From CAVVPY01 sp963750295 (lineage in GTDB: Bacteria > Actinomycetota > Actinomycetes > Mycobacteriales > Jatrophihabitantaceae): DNA of 64,000 nt. Both the position numbers and the translations under genes were made by a program. The notes below the pieces were generated by a model. The model was not told the DNA's origin, ran no database searches, and saw only the letters and a program-made list of their open reading frames with translations. The stretch is taken from assembly GCA_963750295.1 (NCBI GenBank), contig CAVVPY010000001.1, positions 1,736,001 through 1,800,000 of the forward strand, written 5' to 3'. The number at the start of each line of letters is the position of its first letter. Within the stretch, counting starts at the first letter, position 1. Below, in pieces: positions 26,555-35,418 of this stretch.

Positions 26555-27421
26555 TCAGTGTGGCGCACGTTCGGCGCCCGGGGCGGACGCGGCAACGCGG
26601 TCCTCGTAGGCCTTGCGGGCTGCGTCGGTCTGCGAGTCGAGCAGCAGATGGTCGGACCCCGACGCGGTCATGATCTTGTTACCGAGCGCGCGCGGGATCA
26701 ACCCGGTCGCCTTGGTGATCTTACCCATCGAGCGCGGCGCGAACACGGCCAGGCGCGGCTTCTTCAGCGCGCCGACGATCTCGCCCGCGACGACCTCCGG
26801 CTCGATCGCGTTGGACGCCCGGGTGTTCTTGACCCCTGCGGCCAGCTCGGTCTTCACCAGCGAGGGCAGGACGTAGGTCAGGTCGATGCCGGTACCACGC
26901 AGCTCCCAGTACAGCGACTCGCACAGCCCGACGACGGCATGCTTGCTCGCCGAGTAGGTCGCGGCACCCGGAGTCGGGACGACGCCTGCCATCGACGCCA
27001 GGTTGACGATGTGCCCGTGCCCGCGTGGCTTCATCCGGCGCATGGCCTCGCGGGTGCCGTGCATGACCGCGAAGACATTGACGGCGAACTGCCGGTAGGC
27101 CGACTCGAACGAATCGTCCTCGAAGTTGCCGATCGGCATGACGCCGGCGTTGTTGATCAGGACGTCGAGCGGGCCGACCTCGCGCTCGACCTCGTCGAGG
27201 ACGGCCGTGAAGTTGGCGTGGTCGGTGACGTCCAGACCGATGGCGAACACGTCGCCGCCGAGTTCCTTCGCGGTGCGCTTGGCCAGGTCCTCGTCCAGGT
27301 CACCGATCGCCACGCGAGCGCCCTCGCGGAGCAGTGCCGCGGCAGTGGCGCGGCCGATCCCCCGCGCCGCACCGGTGATGAAGACGACCTTGCCGGACAA
27401 GGATCGTGACTGCTTGGCCAT
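26555..27421 (-). CDS. SDR-family oxidoreductase, copy 1
   Basis: 288 residues of the classical short-chain dehydrogenase family. The cofactor motif is FITGAARGIGRATAAALL, the NAG motif lies in VLINNAGVMPIGNF, and the catalytic Ser and YxxxK are in GAATYSASKHAVVGLCES. The C-terminal extension of about 40 residues is shared with the neighbour at 27495. GAGGAG precedes the ATG, and a KstR-like site lies 31 bp upstream. The substrate is unknown; the cluster context suggests alcohol or sterol/lipid oxidation. Confidence 0.87.
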   Translation of the reverse strand: MAKQSRSLSGKVVFITGAARGIGRATAAALLREGARVAIGDLDEDLAKRTAKELGGDVFAIGLDVTDHANFTAVLDEVEREVGPLDVLINNAGVMPIGNFEDDSFESAYRQFAVNVFAVMHGTREAMRRMKPRGHGHIVNLASMAGVVPTPGAATYSASKHAVVGLCESLYWELRGTGIDLTYVLPSLVKTELAAGVKNTRASNAIEPEVVAGEIVGALKKPRLAVFAPRSMGKITKATGLIPRALGNKIMTASGSDHLLLDSQTDAARKAYEDRVAASAPGAERAPH

Positions 27422-27451
27422 CTGCGTAGTCTCCTCGACGAGTATCAGAAT

Positions 27452-27465
27452 GAGAACACGTTATA
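27452..27465. promoter_or_regulatory. KstR-like operator 1
   Basis: GAGAACACGTTATA contains the AAC-nn-GTT core and trailing A of the mycobacterial KstR motif TnnAACnnGTTnnA as I recall it; only the first T is absent. It sits 31 bp before the SDR start. A nearly identical site precedes the aldehyde dehydrogenase gene. Confidence 0.55.
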
Positions 27466-27494
27466 GTTTTTTGCCGGTCGCCGCCAGCGCAAGC

Positions 27495-28355
27495 TCAGGG
27501 ACGCGATCCCGCTCCGGGCGCACTGTCCGCCGCGCGTTTCTCGTACCCGGCGCGCGCCGCGGAATGGGCGGCAGACGCGAGCAGCTGGTCCGAGCCGCCG
27601 ACCCGCAGCAACCATTCGCCGGCCGCGCGCGGAAGCAGTCGGACCACTCGATTCAGGGGGCCGAGGTAGCGCGGCACGAAGACCTCGAAGCGCTGACGCA
27701 GCACGGCGTCGACGACCGCGGTCGCCACGTCCTCGGGCTGAACGATCGACGACAGCCGGGTGCTCTTGATGCCGGCCGCCAGCTCGGTCGACACGATCGT
27801 CGGCATCACCACGCTGACTCCGATGCGCGTACCGCGCAGTTCGAGCCGTACGGCCTCGGACAGCCCGACCACACCGTGCTTCGTGGCGCAGTAGGTGGCC
27901 GCGCCCGGAACACCCGCCTTCCCGGCGACCGAGGCGATGTTCACGATGTGTCCGCGGCCCCGGGCCGTCATCCGCACCATCGCCTCGCGCGTGCCGTGGA
28001 TGACCGCACCGAGGTTCACCTCGAGCTGCCGCGACGTGGTGGCGTCGGACTCCTCGGGCAGCAGCGCGAGCGGCATGATGCCGGCATTGTTGACCAGGAC
28101 GTCGATCGGGCCGAGTTCCCGCTCGACCTCGTCGAGGAACGCGGTGAACCCGCCGTGGTCGGTGACGTCGAGGTGCAGGGCGAGCGCGTCACCACCGAGT
28201 TCCTTCGCGGTGCGCTTGGCGAGGTCTTCGTCGAGATCCCCGATCACCACCCGTGCACCCCGCGCCGCAAATGCGCGCGCGGTTGCCGCCCCGATCCCCC
28301 GGGCACCGCCGGTGATCACGACGACCTTGCCGGTCAGCGTCCGATTGCGCACCAT
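27495..28355 (-). CDS. SDR-family oxidoreductase, copy 2
   Basis: About 286 residues from the ATG at 28355; a GTG at 28352 fits the GGAGG ribosome site slightly better, and an upstream ATG at 28373 is less likely. Motifs: VITGGARGIGAATARAFAAR, VLVNNAGIMPLALLPEE and GAATYCATKHGVVGLSEAVR (YxxxK present). It is a clear paralogue of the SDR at 26555: both contain GDLDEDLAKRTAKELGGD, and the coding DNA there is almost identical. No operator is seen directly upstream, so it is probably read from the aldehyde dehydrogenase promoter. Confidence 0.86.
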   Translation of the reverse strand: MVRNRTLTGKVVVITGGARGIGAATARAFAARGARVVIGDLDEDLAKRTAKELGGDALALHLDVTDHGGFTAFLDEVERELGPIDVLVNNAGIMPLALLPEESDATTSRQLEVNLGAVIHGTREAMVRMTARGRGHIVNIASVAGKAGVPGAATYCATKHGVVGLSEAVRLELRGTRIGVSVVMPTIVSTELAAGIKSTRLSSIVQPEDVATAVVDAVLRQRFEVFVPRYLGPLNRVVRLLPRAAGEWLLRVGGSDQLLASAAHSAARAGYEKRAADSAPGAGSRP

Positions 28356-28472
28356 GTGCCTCCGTCGAGTCATCCCGCGCCGGCAGCCGGGGCGGCCTGC
28401 AGCGTCACGGGCAAGCGTTCCCGTCCCTGCATCTCGTCGCGCGCGAGCGCGTCGTTGATCGGTCCAGCCACC

Positions 28473-29984
28473 TCAGCGCCACGGGCGTGAGTAGCGCAGC
28501 TTGAGCACCCGCCGCACGATCGAGAACTGGTCGGCGGTGCGCGGGAACTCCTGCATCTCCTTGCCCATCCCGAACATCTTGCGGGTCGTTGCCTTCGGCC
28601 GGCTGAACTCGCGCAGGCCGTCCTCGCCGTGGAACCGGCCGAAGCCGCTGTCGCCGACACCACCGAAGGGCAGGGACGGCATACCCACGAAGGTCAGCAC
28701 CGAGTTGATGGTCGTGCCGCCCGCGCGCAACCGCGCCGCGATCTCGGGACCGTGCGCGGCAGAGAAGACCGACGAGCCGAGCCCGAACGTGGTCCCGTTC
28801 GCACGGCGGATCGCCTCGTCGACGTCCGGGACTGTGTTGATGACCAGGACGGGGCCGAAAGTCTCCTCCTGGACGGCCGAGCAGTCTTCGGGGACGTCGA
28901 CGAGCACGATCGGGTCCACGTAGGGCGGCCGGAACGACTCGGGCCCCCCGACGAGGGCGGTGGCGCCGGCAGCCAGGGCATCGGTGACATGGCGGCGGAC
29001 CACAGCGATCTGGGCCGGCATCGTCATCGGCCCGTAGTCGGACAAATCGTCCAGGCCGACCCGCAGCGCGGACGCACGCTCCTTGACCAGCTCGAGGAAC
29101 CGGTCGCGCACCGACTGGACCACGTAGATCCGCTCGACGCAGACGCAGCCCTGCCCGGCGTGCCAGTTCCCGCCCCACACCACCGCGTTCGCCGCGGCCT
29201 CGAGGTCGGCGTCCTCGGCGACGATGGTGGCGTCCTTGCCGCCGAGTTCGAGCAGTACCGGTGTCAGCGTCTCGGCGCAGGTGGCCATCACCCGGCGCCC
29301 GGTCGGCACCGATCCGGTGAACGCGATCTTGTCCACGCCCGCACGGCACAGCGCGGAACCGGTCTCGCCGTAGCCGGTCACCCAGCCGACGAGACCGGCA
29401 GGGGCATCGGGGTTCGCCTTCGCGAACGACTCCGCCGCATACACGCCGCTGGCCGAACTGAACTCGCTCGGCTTGACGATCGCCGCGTTACCCGCGGCCA
29501 GCGCGTAGGCCAGCCCGCAGAACACGGTGTAGACGGGAAAGTTCCACGGCGCGATCACGCCGACGACGCCGAGCGGCTGGTACTCCAGCCGCGCGTCGAA
29601 GTTGACCATCGCCATGCCCGGCGCGACGCGCCGCTGCTTGAGCACGCGCTCGGCATGCGCGGCGGCCCAACGCAGGTCCTCGAGCGAGGCGACGAGCTCG
29701 AACTGCACGTCGCCGCGCGGCTTGCCCGCCTCGCGGAAGCCCAGCTCGCAGATCTCGTCCGAGTGCTTCGCGATCCACGAGATCCAGCGGGTGATGCGCT
29801 TGCGGCGTCCGGCGAAGCCGAGCTCCTGCCACCAGACCTGCGCCGCGCGGGCGGCGGCCACCCGCTCGGCCACGTCCTCGGCGGTGTGCACCGGGTACGT
29901 GCCGACCACGTCGCCGGTCACCGGATGGGTGACGTCGAAGCTTCCGCGTGCGGCAGTCGGGGTGAGCTGAGCGGTCACGTGCAC
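28473..29984 (-). CDS. Aldehyde dehydrogenase family protein
   Basis: 503 residues. PLGVVGVIAPWNFPVYTVFC holds the N-terminal catalytic Asn, LELGGKDATIV the general-base Glu, and WHAGQGCVCVERIYV the catalytic Cys. QEETFGPVLVINTV and NSVLTFVGMPSLPFGGVGDS complete the fold. It oxidises an aldehyde to an acid with NAD(P)+. Start GTG at 29984; a second GTG six bases later is equally possible. A KstR-like site lies 26 bp upstream. Together with the SDRs and the acyl-CoA dehydrogenase it suggests alcohol-aldehyde-acid oxidation feeding beta-oxidation. Confidence 0.9.
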   Translation of the reverse strand: MHVTAQLTPTAARGSFDVTHPVTGDVVGTYPVHTAEDVAERVAAARAAQVWWQELGFAGRRKRITRWISWIAKHSDEICELGFREAGKPRGDVQFELVASLEDLRWAAAHAERVLKQRRVAPGMAMVNFDARLEYQPLGVVGVIAPWNFPVYTVFCGLAYALAAGNAAIVKPSEFSSASGVYAAESFAKANPDAPAGLVGWVTGYGETGSALCRAGVDKIAFTGSVPTGRRVMATCAETLTPVLLELGGKDATIVAEDADLEAAANAVVWGGNWHAGQGCVCVERIYVVQSVRDRFLELVKERASALRVGLDDLSDYGPMTMPAQIAVVRRHVTDALAAGATALVGGPESFRPPYVDPIVLVDVPEDCSAVQEETFGPVLVINTVPDVDEAIRRANGTTFGLGSSVFSAAHGPEIAARLRAGGTTINSVLTFVGMPSLPFGGVGDSGFGRFHGEDGLREFSRPKATTRKMFGMGKEMQEFPRTADQFSIVRRVLKLRYSRPWR

Positions 29985-30009
29985 CTACCGAATCTCGTCC
30001 GGACAGAAC

Positions 30010-30023
30010 GAGAACACGTTACA
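30010..30023. promoter_or_regulatory. KstR-like operator 2
   Basis: GAGAACACGTTACA, one base different from the site at 27452, between the acyl-CoA dehydrogenase gene and the aldehyde dehydrogenase start. The shared GAGAACACGTTA core implies one regulator controls both promoters. Confidence 0.55.
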
Positions 30024-30054
30024 GTTTTAACGGTCCGGCCGCGAGCCCCGGTGC

Positions 30055-31203
30055 TCACAGGAAGCGGCTGATGATCTCTTTCATGATCTCGTTCGTGCCG
30101 CCGTAGATCTTCTGGATCCGCGAGTCGGTGTACATCCGCGAGATCGGGTACTCCTGCATGTAGCCGTACCCACCGAACAACTGCAGGCACTCGTCGGCGA
30201 CGTCGCACTGGGCCTGCGTCAGCCACCACTTCGCCATCGACGCGGTAGGGATGTCCAATTCGCCGGCGAGGTGCTTGACGATGCAGTCGTCCAAGAACAC
30301 CCGGCCGATCTTCGCAACGGTCGCCTGCTCGGCCAGTTTGAACTTGGTGTTCTGGAAGTTGAAGACCGGCTTGCCGAAGGCGTGCCGTTCCTTGGTGTAC
30401 TTGATCGTCGCGTCGACGGCCTGCTCGATCGCCGCGACTGCGGCGACGGCGACGATGAGTCGCTCCTGCGCCAGTTGCTGCATCAACTGGACGAAACCCT
30501 GACCCTCCTGCGCGCCGAGCAGTGCGGATGCCGGGACGTGGACGCCGTCATAGAACAGCTCAGCGGTGTCCTGTCCGTGCTGGCCGATCTTCTTCAGCAC
30601 GCGGCCGCGCGAGAAGCCCTCGACCTCGTCGGTCTCGACGACCAGCAGCGAGATCCCCGCCGCGGCATTGTCCGGATCGGTCTTGGCGACCGTGATCACG
30701 AGGTTCGCGAGCAGGCCGTTGGAGATGAAGGTCTTCGAACCGTCGATGACGTACTCGTCGCCGGTGCGGATCGCCTTGGTCGTGACACTCTGCAGGTCCG
30801 AGCCGGTGCCGGGCTCGGTCATCGCGATGGCACCGACGAGTTCGCCGGTGGCCATGCGCGGCAGCCAGCGATGCTTCTGCTCCTCGGTGCCGTAGGAGTT
30901 GATGTAGTGCGCGACGATCGAGTTGTGCACCGCGGTGCCGAGGCTCGGTGCGAGCGTGCGGGCCTGCTCCTCGGCCAGCACCGCCTCGACCGCGAAGCTG
31001 CCGCCGCCACCGCCGTACTCGGTCGGGATGGACGGGCACAGCAAGCCGATCTCGCCGGCCTTGTTCCAGATCTCACGGTCGATGTGCTGCTGTTCTGCCC
31101 ACCGCTCCTCGTGCGGCGCGCACTCCTTGGCCAGGAAGCTGTGCGCGAGGTCGCGGAACGCCTCGACGTCGTCGTCGCTCCACGCGGGACGGGTTGCGGG
31201 CAT
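30055..31203 (-). CDS. Acyl-CoA dehydrogenase
   Basis: 382 residues, normal length. FAD/substrate motifs: AIAMTEPGTGSDLQSVTTKA, GLLANLVITVAKTD, RHAFGKPVFNFQNTKFKLA, and QLFGGYGYMQEYPISRMYTD. The catalytic Glu lies in YGGTNEIMKEIISR. It introduces a 2,3-double bond into an acyl-CoA and passes electrons to ETF. Substrate chain not predictable. It is last of the minus-strand cluster by position but first in transcription, with its own upstream inverted repeat. Confidence 0.93.
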   Translation of the reverse strand: MPATRPAWSDDDVEAFRDLAHSFLAKECAPHEERWAEQQHIDREIWNKAGEIGLLCPSIPTEYGGGGGSFAVEAVLAEEQARTLAPSLGTAVHNSIVAHYINSYGTEEQKHRWLPRMATGELVGAIAMTEPGTGSDLQSVTTKAIRTGDEYVIDGSKTFISNGLLANLVITVAKTDPDNAAAGISLLVVETDEVEGFSRGRVLKKIGQHGQDTAELFYDGVHVPASALLGAQEGQGFVQLMQQLAQERLIVAVAAVAAIEQAVDATIKYTKERHAFGKPVFNFQNTKFKLAEQATVAKIGRVFLDDCIVKHLAGELDIPTASMAKWWLTQAQCDVADECLQLFGGYGYMQEYPISRMYTDSRIQKIYGGTNEIMKEIISRFL

Positions 31204-31232
31204 GGGGAACCTTTCTGCTGCGGGTCTGCTGC

Positions 31233-31255
31233 GGGTTGCTACCCGACGGTAACCC
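31233..31255. promoter_or_regulatory. Inverted repeat upstream of the acyl-CoA dehydrogenase
   Basis: An imperfect palindrome with outer arms GGGTT and AACCC and inner TACC/GGTA around CGAC lies 30 bp before the gene. The form suits a TetR-type repressor, but no regulator gene is nearby, so the role is a guess. Confidence 0.3.
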
Positions 31256-31345
31256 GTGCCGAGCGCAGCGTCCTAGGACCGCGCCGTGCATCCCATGCAA
31301 CTCGCACGCGTGTCGTCGTGTCCGGCGGCCCGCTGCCGCGTCGAA

Positions 31346-33016
31346 TCAGGGAGCGAGCAGGCGCAGCGAGTAGTTCCCGGTCGACGAGCCGGTGCCGGCC
31401 GCGTCGCGCACGATCACCGTGTGCTTCCCGTTGCCGTCGAGGTCACAGACGAAGTCGTCGGCGAAGGTCGGCCCGCAGACGGTGGTCCCGTCCGGTCGCA
31501 GTACCTCGGTGACCGGATTGATCGTGCCGCTCGTGGGAGCGGCCTGGATCCGGACGTCCTGGCTCGCACTTCCGGTGAATGTGACGCAGTCGATCTCACC
31601 GGGATCGTTGATCGGCCGAATCTGTGCCGGATCGCCGATCGCCTTCGGCGTGCACCCGACCGGATTCGGGAACCGCTCCAACACCACCCGGTAATCGGTC
31701 GTCTGCAACCCACTCGCGTCATAGACGAACACCCGGTTCGTGCCCGCCGCATCCAACACACACACACTGTCGGTCGAACCGGTCGGCGCACACACCGTGC
31801 TCCCGTCCGGACGCACAACCTCCACCACCAACGTCGCCGCGGCCGCCGACGTCTCCACCACCCGCACGAAATACCGCTGACCCACCGAACCACCAGAACG
31901 CGCGAAACAATCCAACTCCGCCCGCTGACCGATAACCCCCACCGTCCCCGTCGGCCCGAACCCGATCGACGGACACGACGACGGATCGTTCAACCGCTCC
32001 AGACCCAACTCCACCGTCCCGGTGCCGGCCCCAGCACCGGCGGCATCACGCACCAGCACCGTGTGCTTGCCGCTGACATCCAGCGTGCAGGTCAGATCGT
32101 CGGCAAAACTCAACGGGCAGACCGACGTGCCGTCCGGACGCAACACCTCAGTGACCGGATTGACCGAGCCGGCGCTCGGGATCGTACGCAGCCGGATCCG
32201 ATCACCGGCAGACCCGGTGAACGTGTAACAACCCACCTCACCCGGATCATCGAACGTCGCCGTCACCGGCGTACCGAACGCCTGCACCGTGCACCCGACC
32301 GGATTCGGGAACCGCTCCAACACCACCCGGTAATCGGTCGTCTGCAACCCACTCGCGTCATAGACGAACACCCGGTTCGTGCCCGCCGCATCCAACACAC
32401 ACACACTGTCGGTCGAAGCGGTCGGCGCACACACCGTGCTCCCGTCCGGACGCACAACCTCCACCACCAACGTCGCCGCGGCCGCCGACGTCTCCACCAC
32501 CCGCACGAAATACCGCTGACCCACCGAACCACCAGAACGCGCGAAACAATCCAACTCCGCTTTCTGACCGATCTTTCCGACCTTGCCAGCAGGCCCGAAC
32601 CCGATCGACGGACACGACGACGGATCGTTCAACCGCTGGATCGTGGTGACGAACGATCCGTCGCCGGAACCGTTCGCGTCGACACGCAGCGTCTGCGTGC
32701 CGGTCGATGTCAGCGCGCAGGTGAAGTCGTCCGCGAACGTCGGTGCGCACACGGTCACGGCACCGAAACGGATCGAGGCGACCGGATTGATCGTGCCCGC
32801 TGTCGTGATCACCCGTGCCCTGATCCGGTCGCCGACGGCGCCGGTGAAGGTCAGGTCGCGAACCTGGGTTGTCGTCGTGAGATCGCAGGTGATTCGCTCG
32901 CCGTAGACGATGTCGCCATCACAGCCGGCCGCGTACGCGCGAGCGGCGTGAGACACCGACCACCCGCCCGAGGCGGCGAGAACCACGAACACCGCAAGCA
33001 TCCGGATCCACCGCAT
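31346..33016 (-). CDS. Secreted Cys-containing tandem-module protein of unknown function
   Basis: 556 residues with a signal peptide (MLAVFVVLAASGGWSVSHAA). The mature part is about five modules of ~105 residues in two alternating types. One type contains DRIRARVITTAGTINPVASI, then VCAPTFADDFTCAL. The other contains CPSIGFGP, AELDCFARSGGSVGQRYFVR and VCVLDAAGTNRVFVYDASGL. Paired Cys residues suggest disulphides in each beta-rich module. Two modules are nearly identical at DNA level. Promoter TTGACA-N16-TAGGTT ends 6 nt before the ATG. I do not recognise a named family; adhesion or surface binding is possible from architecture only. Confidence 0.85.
   Translation of the reverse strand: MRWIRMLAVFVVLAASGGWSVSHAARAYAAGCDGDIVYGERITCDLTTTTQVRDLTFTGAVGDRIRARVITTAGTINPVASIRFGAVTVCAPTFADDFTCALTSTGTQTLRVDANGSGDGSFVTTIQRLNDPSSCPSIGFGPAGKVGKIGQKAELDCFARSGGSVGQRYFVRVVETSAAAATLVVEVVRPDGSTVCAPTASTDSVCVLDAAGTNRVFVYDASGLQTTDYRVVLERFPNPVGCTVQAFGTPVTATFDDPGEVGCYTFTGSAGDRIRLRTIPSAGSVNPVTEVLRPDGTSVCPLSFADDLTCTLDVSGKHTVLVRDAAGAGAGTGTVELGLERLNDPSSCPSIGFGPTGTVGVIGQRAELDCFARSGGSVGQRYFVRVVETSAAAATLVVEVVRPDGSTVCAPTGSTDSVCVLDAAGTNRVFVYDASGLQTTDYRVVLERFPNPVGCTPKAIGDPAQIRPINDPGEIDCVTFTGSASQDVRIQAAPTSGTINPVTEVLRPDGTTVCGPTFADDFVCDLDGNGKHTVIVRDAAGTGSSTGNYSLRLLAP
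31651..31921. repeat. 271-bp direct repeat, copy A
   Basis: Within the secreted modular protein gene. It matches 32290-32560 at an offset of 639 bp (213 codons); I found a single mismatch (acc/agc, Gly versus Ala). Flanking parts of the same modules are more diverged. Confidence 0.9.
32290..32560. repeat. 271-bp direct repeat, copy B
   Basis: Partner of the copy at 31651. The near-identity ends abruptly at 32560, where module sequences diverge, which fits recent gene conversion or duplication. Confidence 0.9.
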
Positions 33017-33022
33017 GCCGAA

Positions 33023-33050
33023 AACCTATCGGTGATCGGTTTGTTGTCAA
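33023..33050 (-). promoter_or_regulatory. Promoter of the secreted modular protein gene
   Basis: A consensus TTGACA (-35, 33045-33050), 16-nt spacer and TAGGTT (-10, 33023-33028) end 6 nt before the ATG at 33016. Strong and probably leaderless. Confidence 0.75.
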
Positions 33051-33144
33051 CCGGCTGACTCGAACGTGTCGCACGAACGACGGATTCGATCACCCTGTAG
33101 ATCGACAGCGGGTGCCGTCGGTCACCGTTCAGCCCCGTCACGGG

Positions 33145-34575
33145 TCAGCGCGTCGCGTCGACCAGACGGCGCATCGACCGCTCGCGGCCGAGAATCTCCA
33201 TCGACTCGAACAGCGGCGGCGACACGGTGCTGCCGGTGATCGCCACGCGGACCGGCCCATAGGCGTTGCGCGGCTTGAGCCCGAGCCCTTCGACGAGCGA
33301 GGTCGACAGCGCCTGCTCGATCGCTTCCGGTGTCCACTCCGCCAGCGGCTCGAGCGCCGAAGCGGCGGCCCGGAGGACGTCCTGGCCGGCGTCGCCCAGT
33401 TGCTTGGCCGCGGCGCTCTCGTCGACCGAGAAGTCGTCCTCGTTTACGAGCAGGAACCGCAGCAGCTGAGCACCTTGGGCGAGCGTCTGGATCCGCTCCT
33501 GGACGAGCGGCGCGCCCGCGGCGACGACGTCCGGGTCGGCGTCGCCGAGGAAGGCCGCGAGCCGTTGGCGGAAGTCGTCCGGGCTGAGCAGCCGGATGTG
33601 CGTGGCATTGATGGCCTCGCACTTCTTCGCGTCGAAGCGGGCCGGGTTCGATTTCACGGTCGCGATGTCGAAGGCTGCGACGAGCTCGGCCGGGCTGAAG
33701 ATGTCGTGGTCGTCCGCGATCGACCAGCCCAGCAGGGCAAGGTAGTTGACCAGGCCTTCGGGGACGTAGCCCTGCTCGCGGTAGCCGAGCAGGTTCGACT
33801 CGGGATCACGCTTCGACAGCTTCTTGTTGCCCTGCCCCATCACGTACGGCAGGTGGCCGAACTCCGGGGCTCGCTCGGCGAGACCGACGGCGATCATGGC
33901 CTCGTACAGGGGGATCTGGCGCGGTGTCGATGGCAACAGGTCCTCGCCGCGTAGTACGTGGGTGATCTGCATGAGCGCGTCGTCGACCGGGTTCACCAGC
34001 GGGTACAGCGGATCACCGTTGGCGCGGACGACCACGTAGTCAGGCACCGACCCGGCAGCGAAAGTCACCTCACCTCGGACGAGGTCGGTCCAGGTGATGT
34101 CGTGGTCCGGCATCCGGAAGCGCAGCACCGGCTCGCGTCCGTCGGCGAGGTAGGCGTTCTTCTGCTCGGCACCGAGGTCGCGGTCGTGGTTGTCGTAGCC
34201 CAGCTTCGGGTCGCGACCAGCCGCACGGTGCCGTGCCTCGACCTCCTCGGCGGAGGAGAACGACTCGTACAGGTAACCGGCCGCGCGCAACCTCTCGACG
34301 ACGTCGCGGTAGATGTCGCCTCGCTCGCTCTGGCGGTAGGGGCCGAAATCACCGCCGATGTCGGGGCCCTCGTCCCAGCTCAGGCCGAGCCAGTGCAGCG
34401 AGTCGACCAGTTGCTGGTAGGACTCCTCGCTGTCACGCGCGGCGTCGGTGTCCTCCACGCGAAAGACGAACGTGCCGCCGACATGCCGCGCGTAGGCCCA
34501 GTTGAACAGGGCGGTGCGTGCCATCCCGACGTGCGGGTTGCCGGTCGGGGACGGGCAGAACCGCACTCTGGTCAT
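33145..34575 (-). CDS. gltX: Glutamyl-tRNA synthetase
   Basis: 476 residues. The start FCPSPTGNPHVGMARTALF contains the class I HIGH equivalent (PHVGMAR), and MGQGNKKLSKRDPESNL contains the KMSKS equivalent. TFVFRVEDTDAARDSEESYQ is the usual GluRS block. It charges tRNA-Glu and, since GatCAB is present, probably tRNA-Gln as well (non-discriminating type). The ATG at 34575 overlaps the stop of the FAH-family gene, so the two are coupled as in the mycobacterial block. Confidence 0.95.
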   Translation of the reverse strand: MTRVRFCPSPTGNPHVGMARTALFNWAYARHVGGTFVFRVEDTDAARDSEESYQQLVDSLHWLGLSWDEGPDIGGDFGPYRQSERGDIYRDVVERLRAAGYLYESFSSAEEVEARHRAAGRDPKLGYDNHDRDLGAEQKNAYLADGREPVLRFRMPDHDITWTDLVRGEVTFAAGSVPDYVVVRANGDPLYPLVNPVDDALMQITHVLRGEDLLPSTPRQIPLYEAMIAVGLAERAPEFGHLPYVMGQGNKKLSKRDPESNLLGYREQGYVPEGLVNYLALLGWSIADDHDIFSPAELVAAFDIATVKSNPARFDAKKCEAINATHIRLLSPDDFRQRLAAFLGDADPDVVAAGAPLVQERIQTLAQGAQLLRFLLVNEDDFSVDESAAAKQLGDAGQDVLRAAASALEPLAEWTPEAIEQALSTSLVEGLGLKPRNAYGPVRVAITGSTVSPPLFESMEILGRERSMRRLVDATR

Positions 34576-35372
34576 GCTGATCGCACGGGGTTGCTCAGGA
34601 CGCCGATGCCCTCGATCTCGACGCTGACGGTGTCACCGTCCACGACGGGGCCGACGCCGGCCGGCGTCCCGGTGAGCACGACATCGCCGGGCAGCAAGGT
34701 CATGACCGCCGAGATGAACGCGATCTGCGTCGGCAGGTCGTGGATCATCAGGCTGGTGCGGGCATCCTGCTTGATCTCGCCGTTCACGCGGGTGACCAGG
34801 CGCAGGTCGGACGGGTCGAGCACCGTCTCCAGCCACGGCCCGAGCGGGCAGAACGAGTCGTAACCCTTGGCCCGGGTGAACTGGACGTCGGCCCGTTGCT
34901 GGTCGCGAGCGGTGACGTCGTTCGCCGCGCAGTAGCCGAGCACGTGCGAGAGCGCCTCGTCGGGCGACACGTTGCGCGCCGGGCGCCCGATCACTGCGGC
35001 GAGTTCACCCTCGAAGTGCACCTCCTGCGACGAGGCGGGCAGCCGGATCGCGTCCGCGTGCCCGATCACCGACGTCGACGGCTTCAAGAAGATCATCGGC
35101 GTCGTGGGTGCGTCCCCGCCCATCTCCTTCGCGTGATCGGCGTAGTTCTTGCCGAGCGCGACGACCTTGCTGGGCAGGATCGGTGAGAGCAGCGTGACAT
35201 CGGGCAACGCCCACCGGTCGCCGCTGAACACGATCGGGCCGAAGGGGTGGCCGTCGATGGCCGCGACCGTCAGCGCGTCGAATGGGGCGTCGGCAGGGCC
35301 TTCGACCGCACCCCACAACACGCCGGAGGGGATCGAGACGGAACCGGGATGGACGAAGCGGGCTATGCGCAC
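34572..35372 (-). CDS. Fumarylacetoacetate hydrolase family protein
   Basis: 266 residues. The N-terminal cap and C-terminal FAH domain are present: VALGKNYADHAKEMGGD, PMIFLKPSTSVIGHADAI, VHFEGELAAVIGRPARNVSP (metal-binding Glu cluster) and GDVVLTGTPAGVGPVVDGD. The family includes 2-hydroxyhepta-2,4-diene-1,7-dioate isomerases and oxaloacetate decarboxylases/tautomerases acting on beta-diketo acids with Mg2+. The precise substrate cannot be read. GTG at 35372, with TAGCGT 8 nt upstream as a possible -10. Confidence 0.9.
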   Translation of the reverse strand: MRIARFVHPGSVSIPSGVLWGAVEGPADAPFDALTVAAIDGHPFGPIVFSGDRWALPDVTLLSPILPSKVVALGKNYADHAKEMGGDAPTTPMIFLKPSTSVIGHADAIRLPASSQEVHFEGELAAVIGRPARNVSPDEALSHVLGYCAANDVTARDQQRADVQFTRAKGYDSFCPLGPWLETVLDPSDLRLVTRVNGEIKQDARTSLMIHDLPTQIAFISAVMTLLPGDVVLTGTPAGVGPVVDGDTVSVEIEGIGVLSNPVRSA

Positions 35373-35418
35373 GGTGGTTCACGCTACCGAGGTCAGCGTC
35401 TCCGCCGCGCTGCCTACT

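Noticed and set aside
31286..33058. 590-codon plus-strand frame antisense to the secreted modular protein
   Set aside because: Its Arg/His-rich periodic product simply mirrors the repeats of the minus-strand gene, which has a signal peptide and a consensus promoter.
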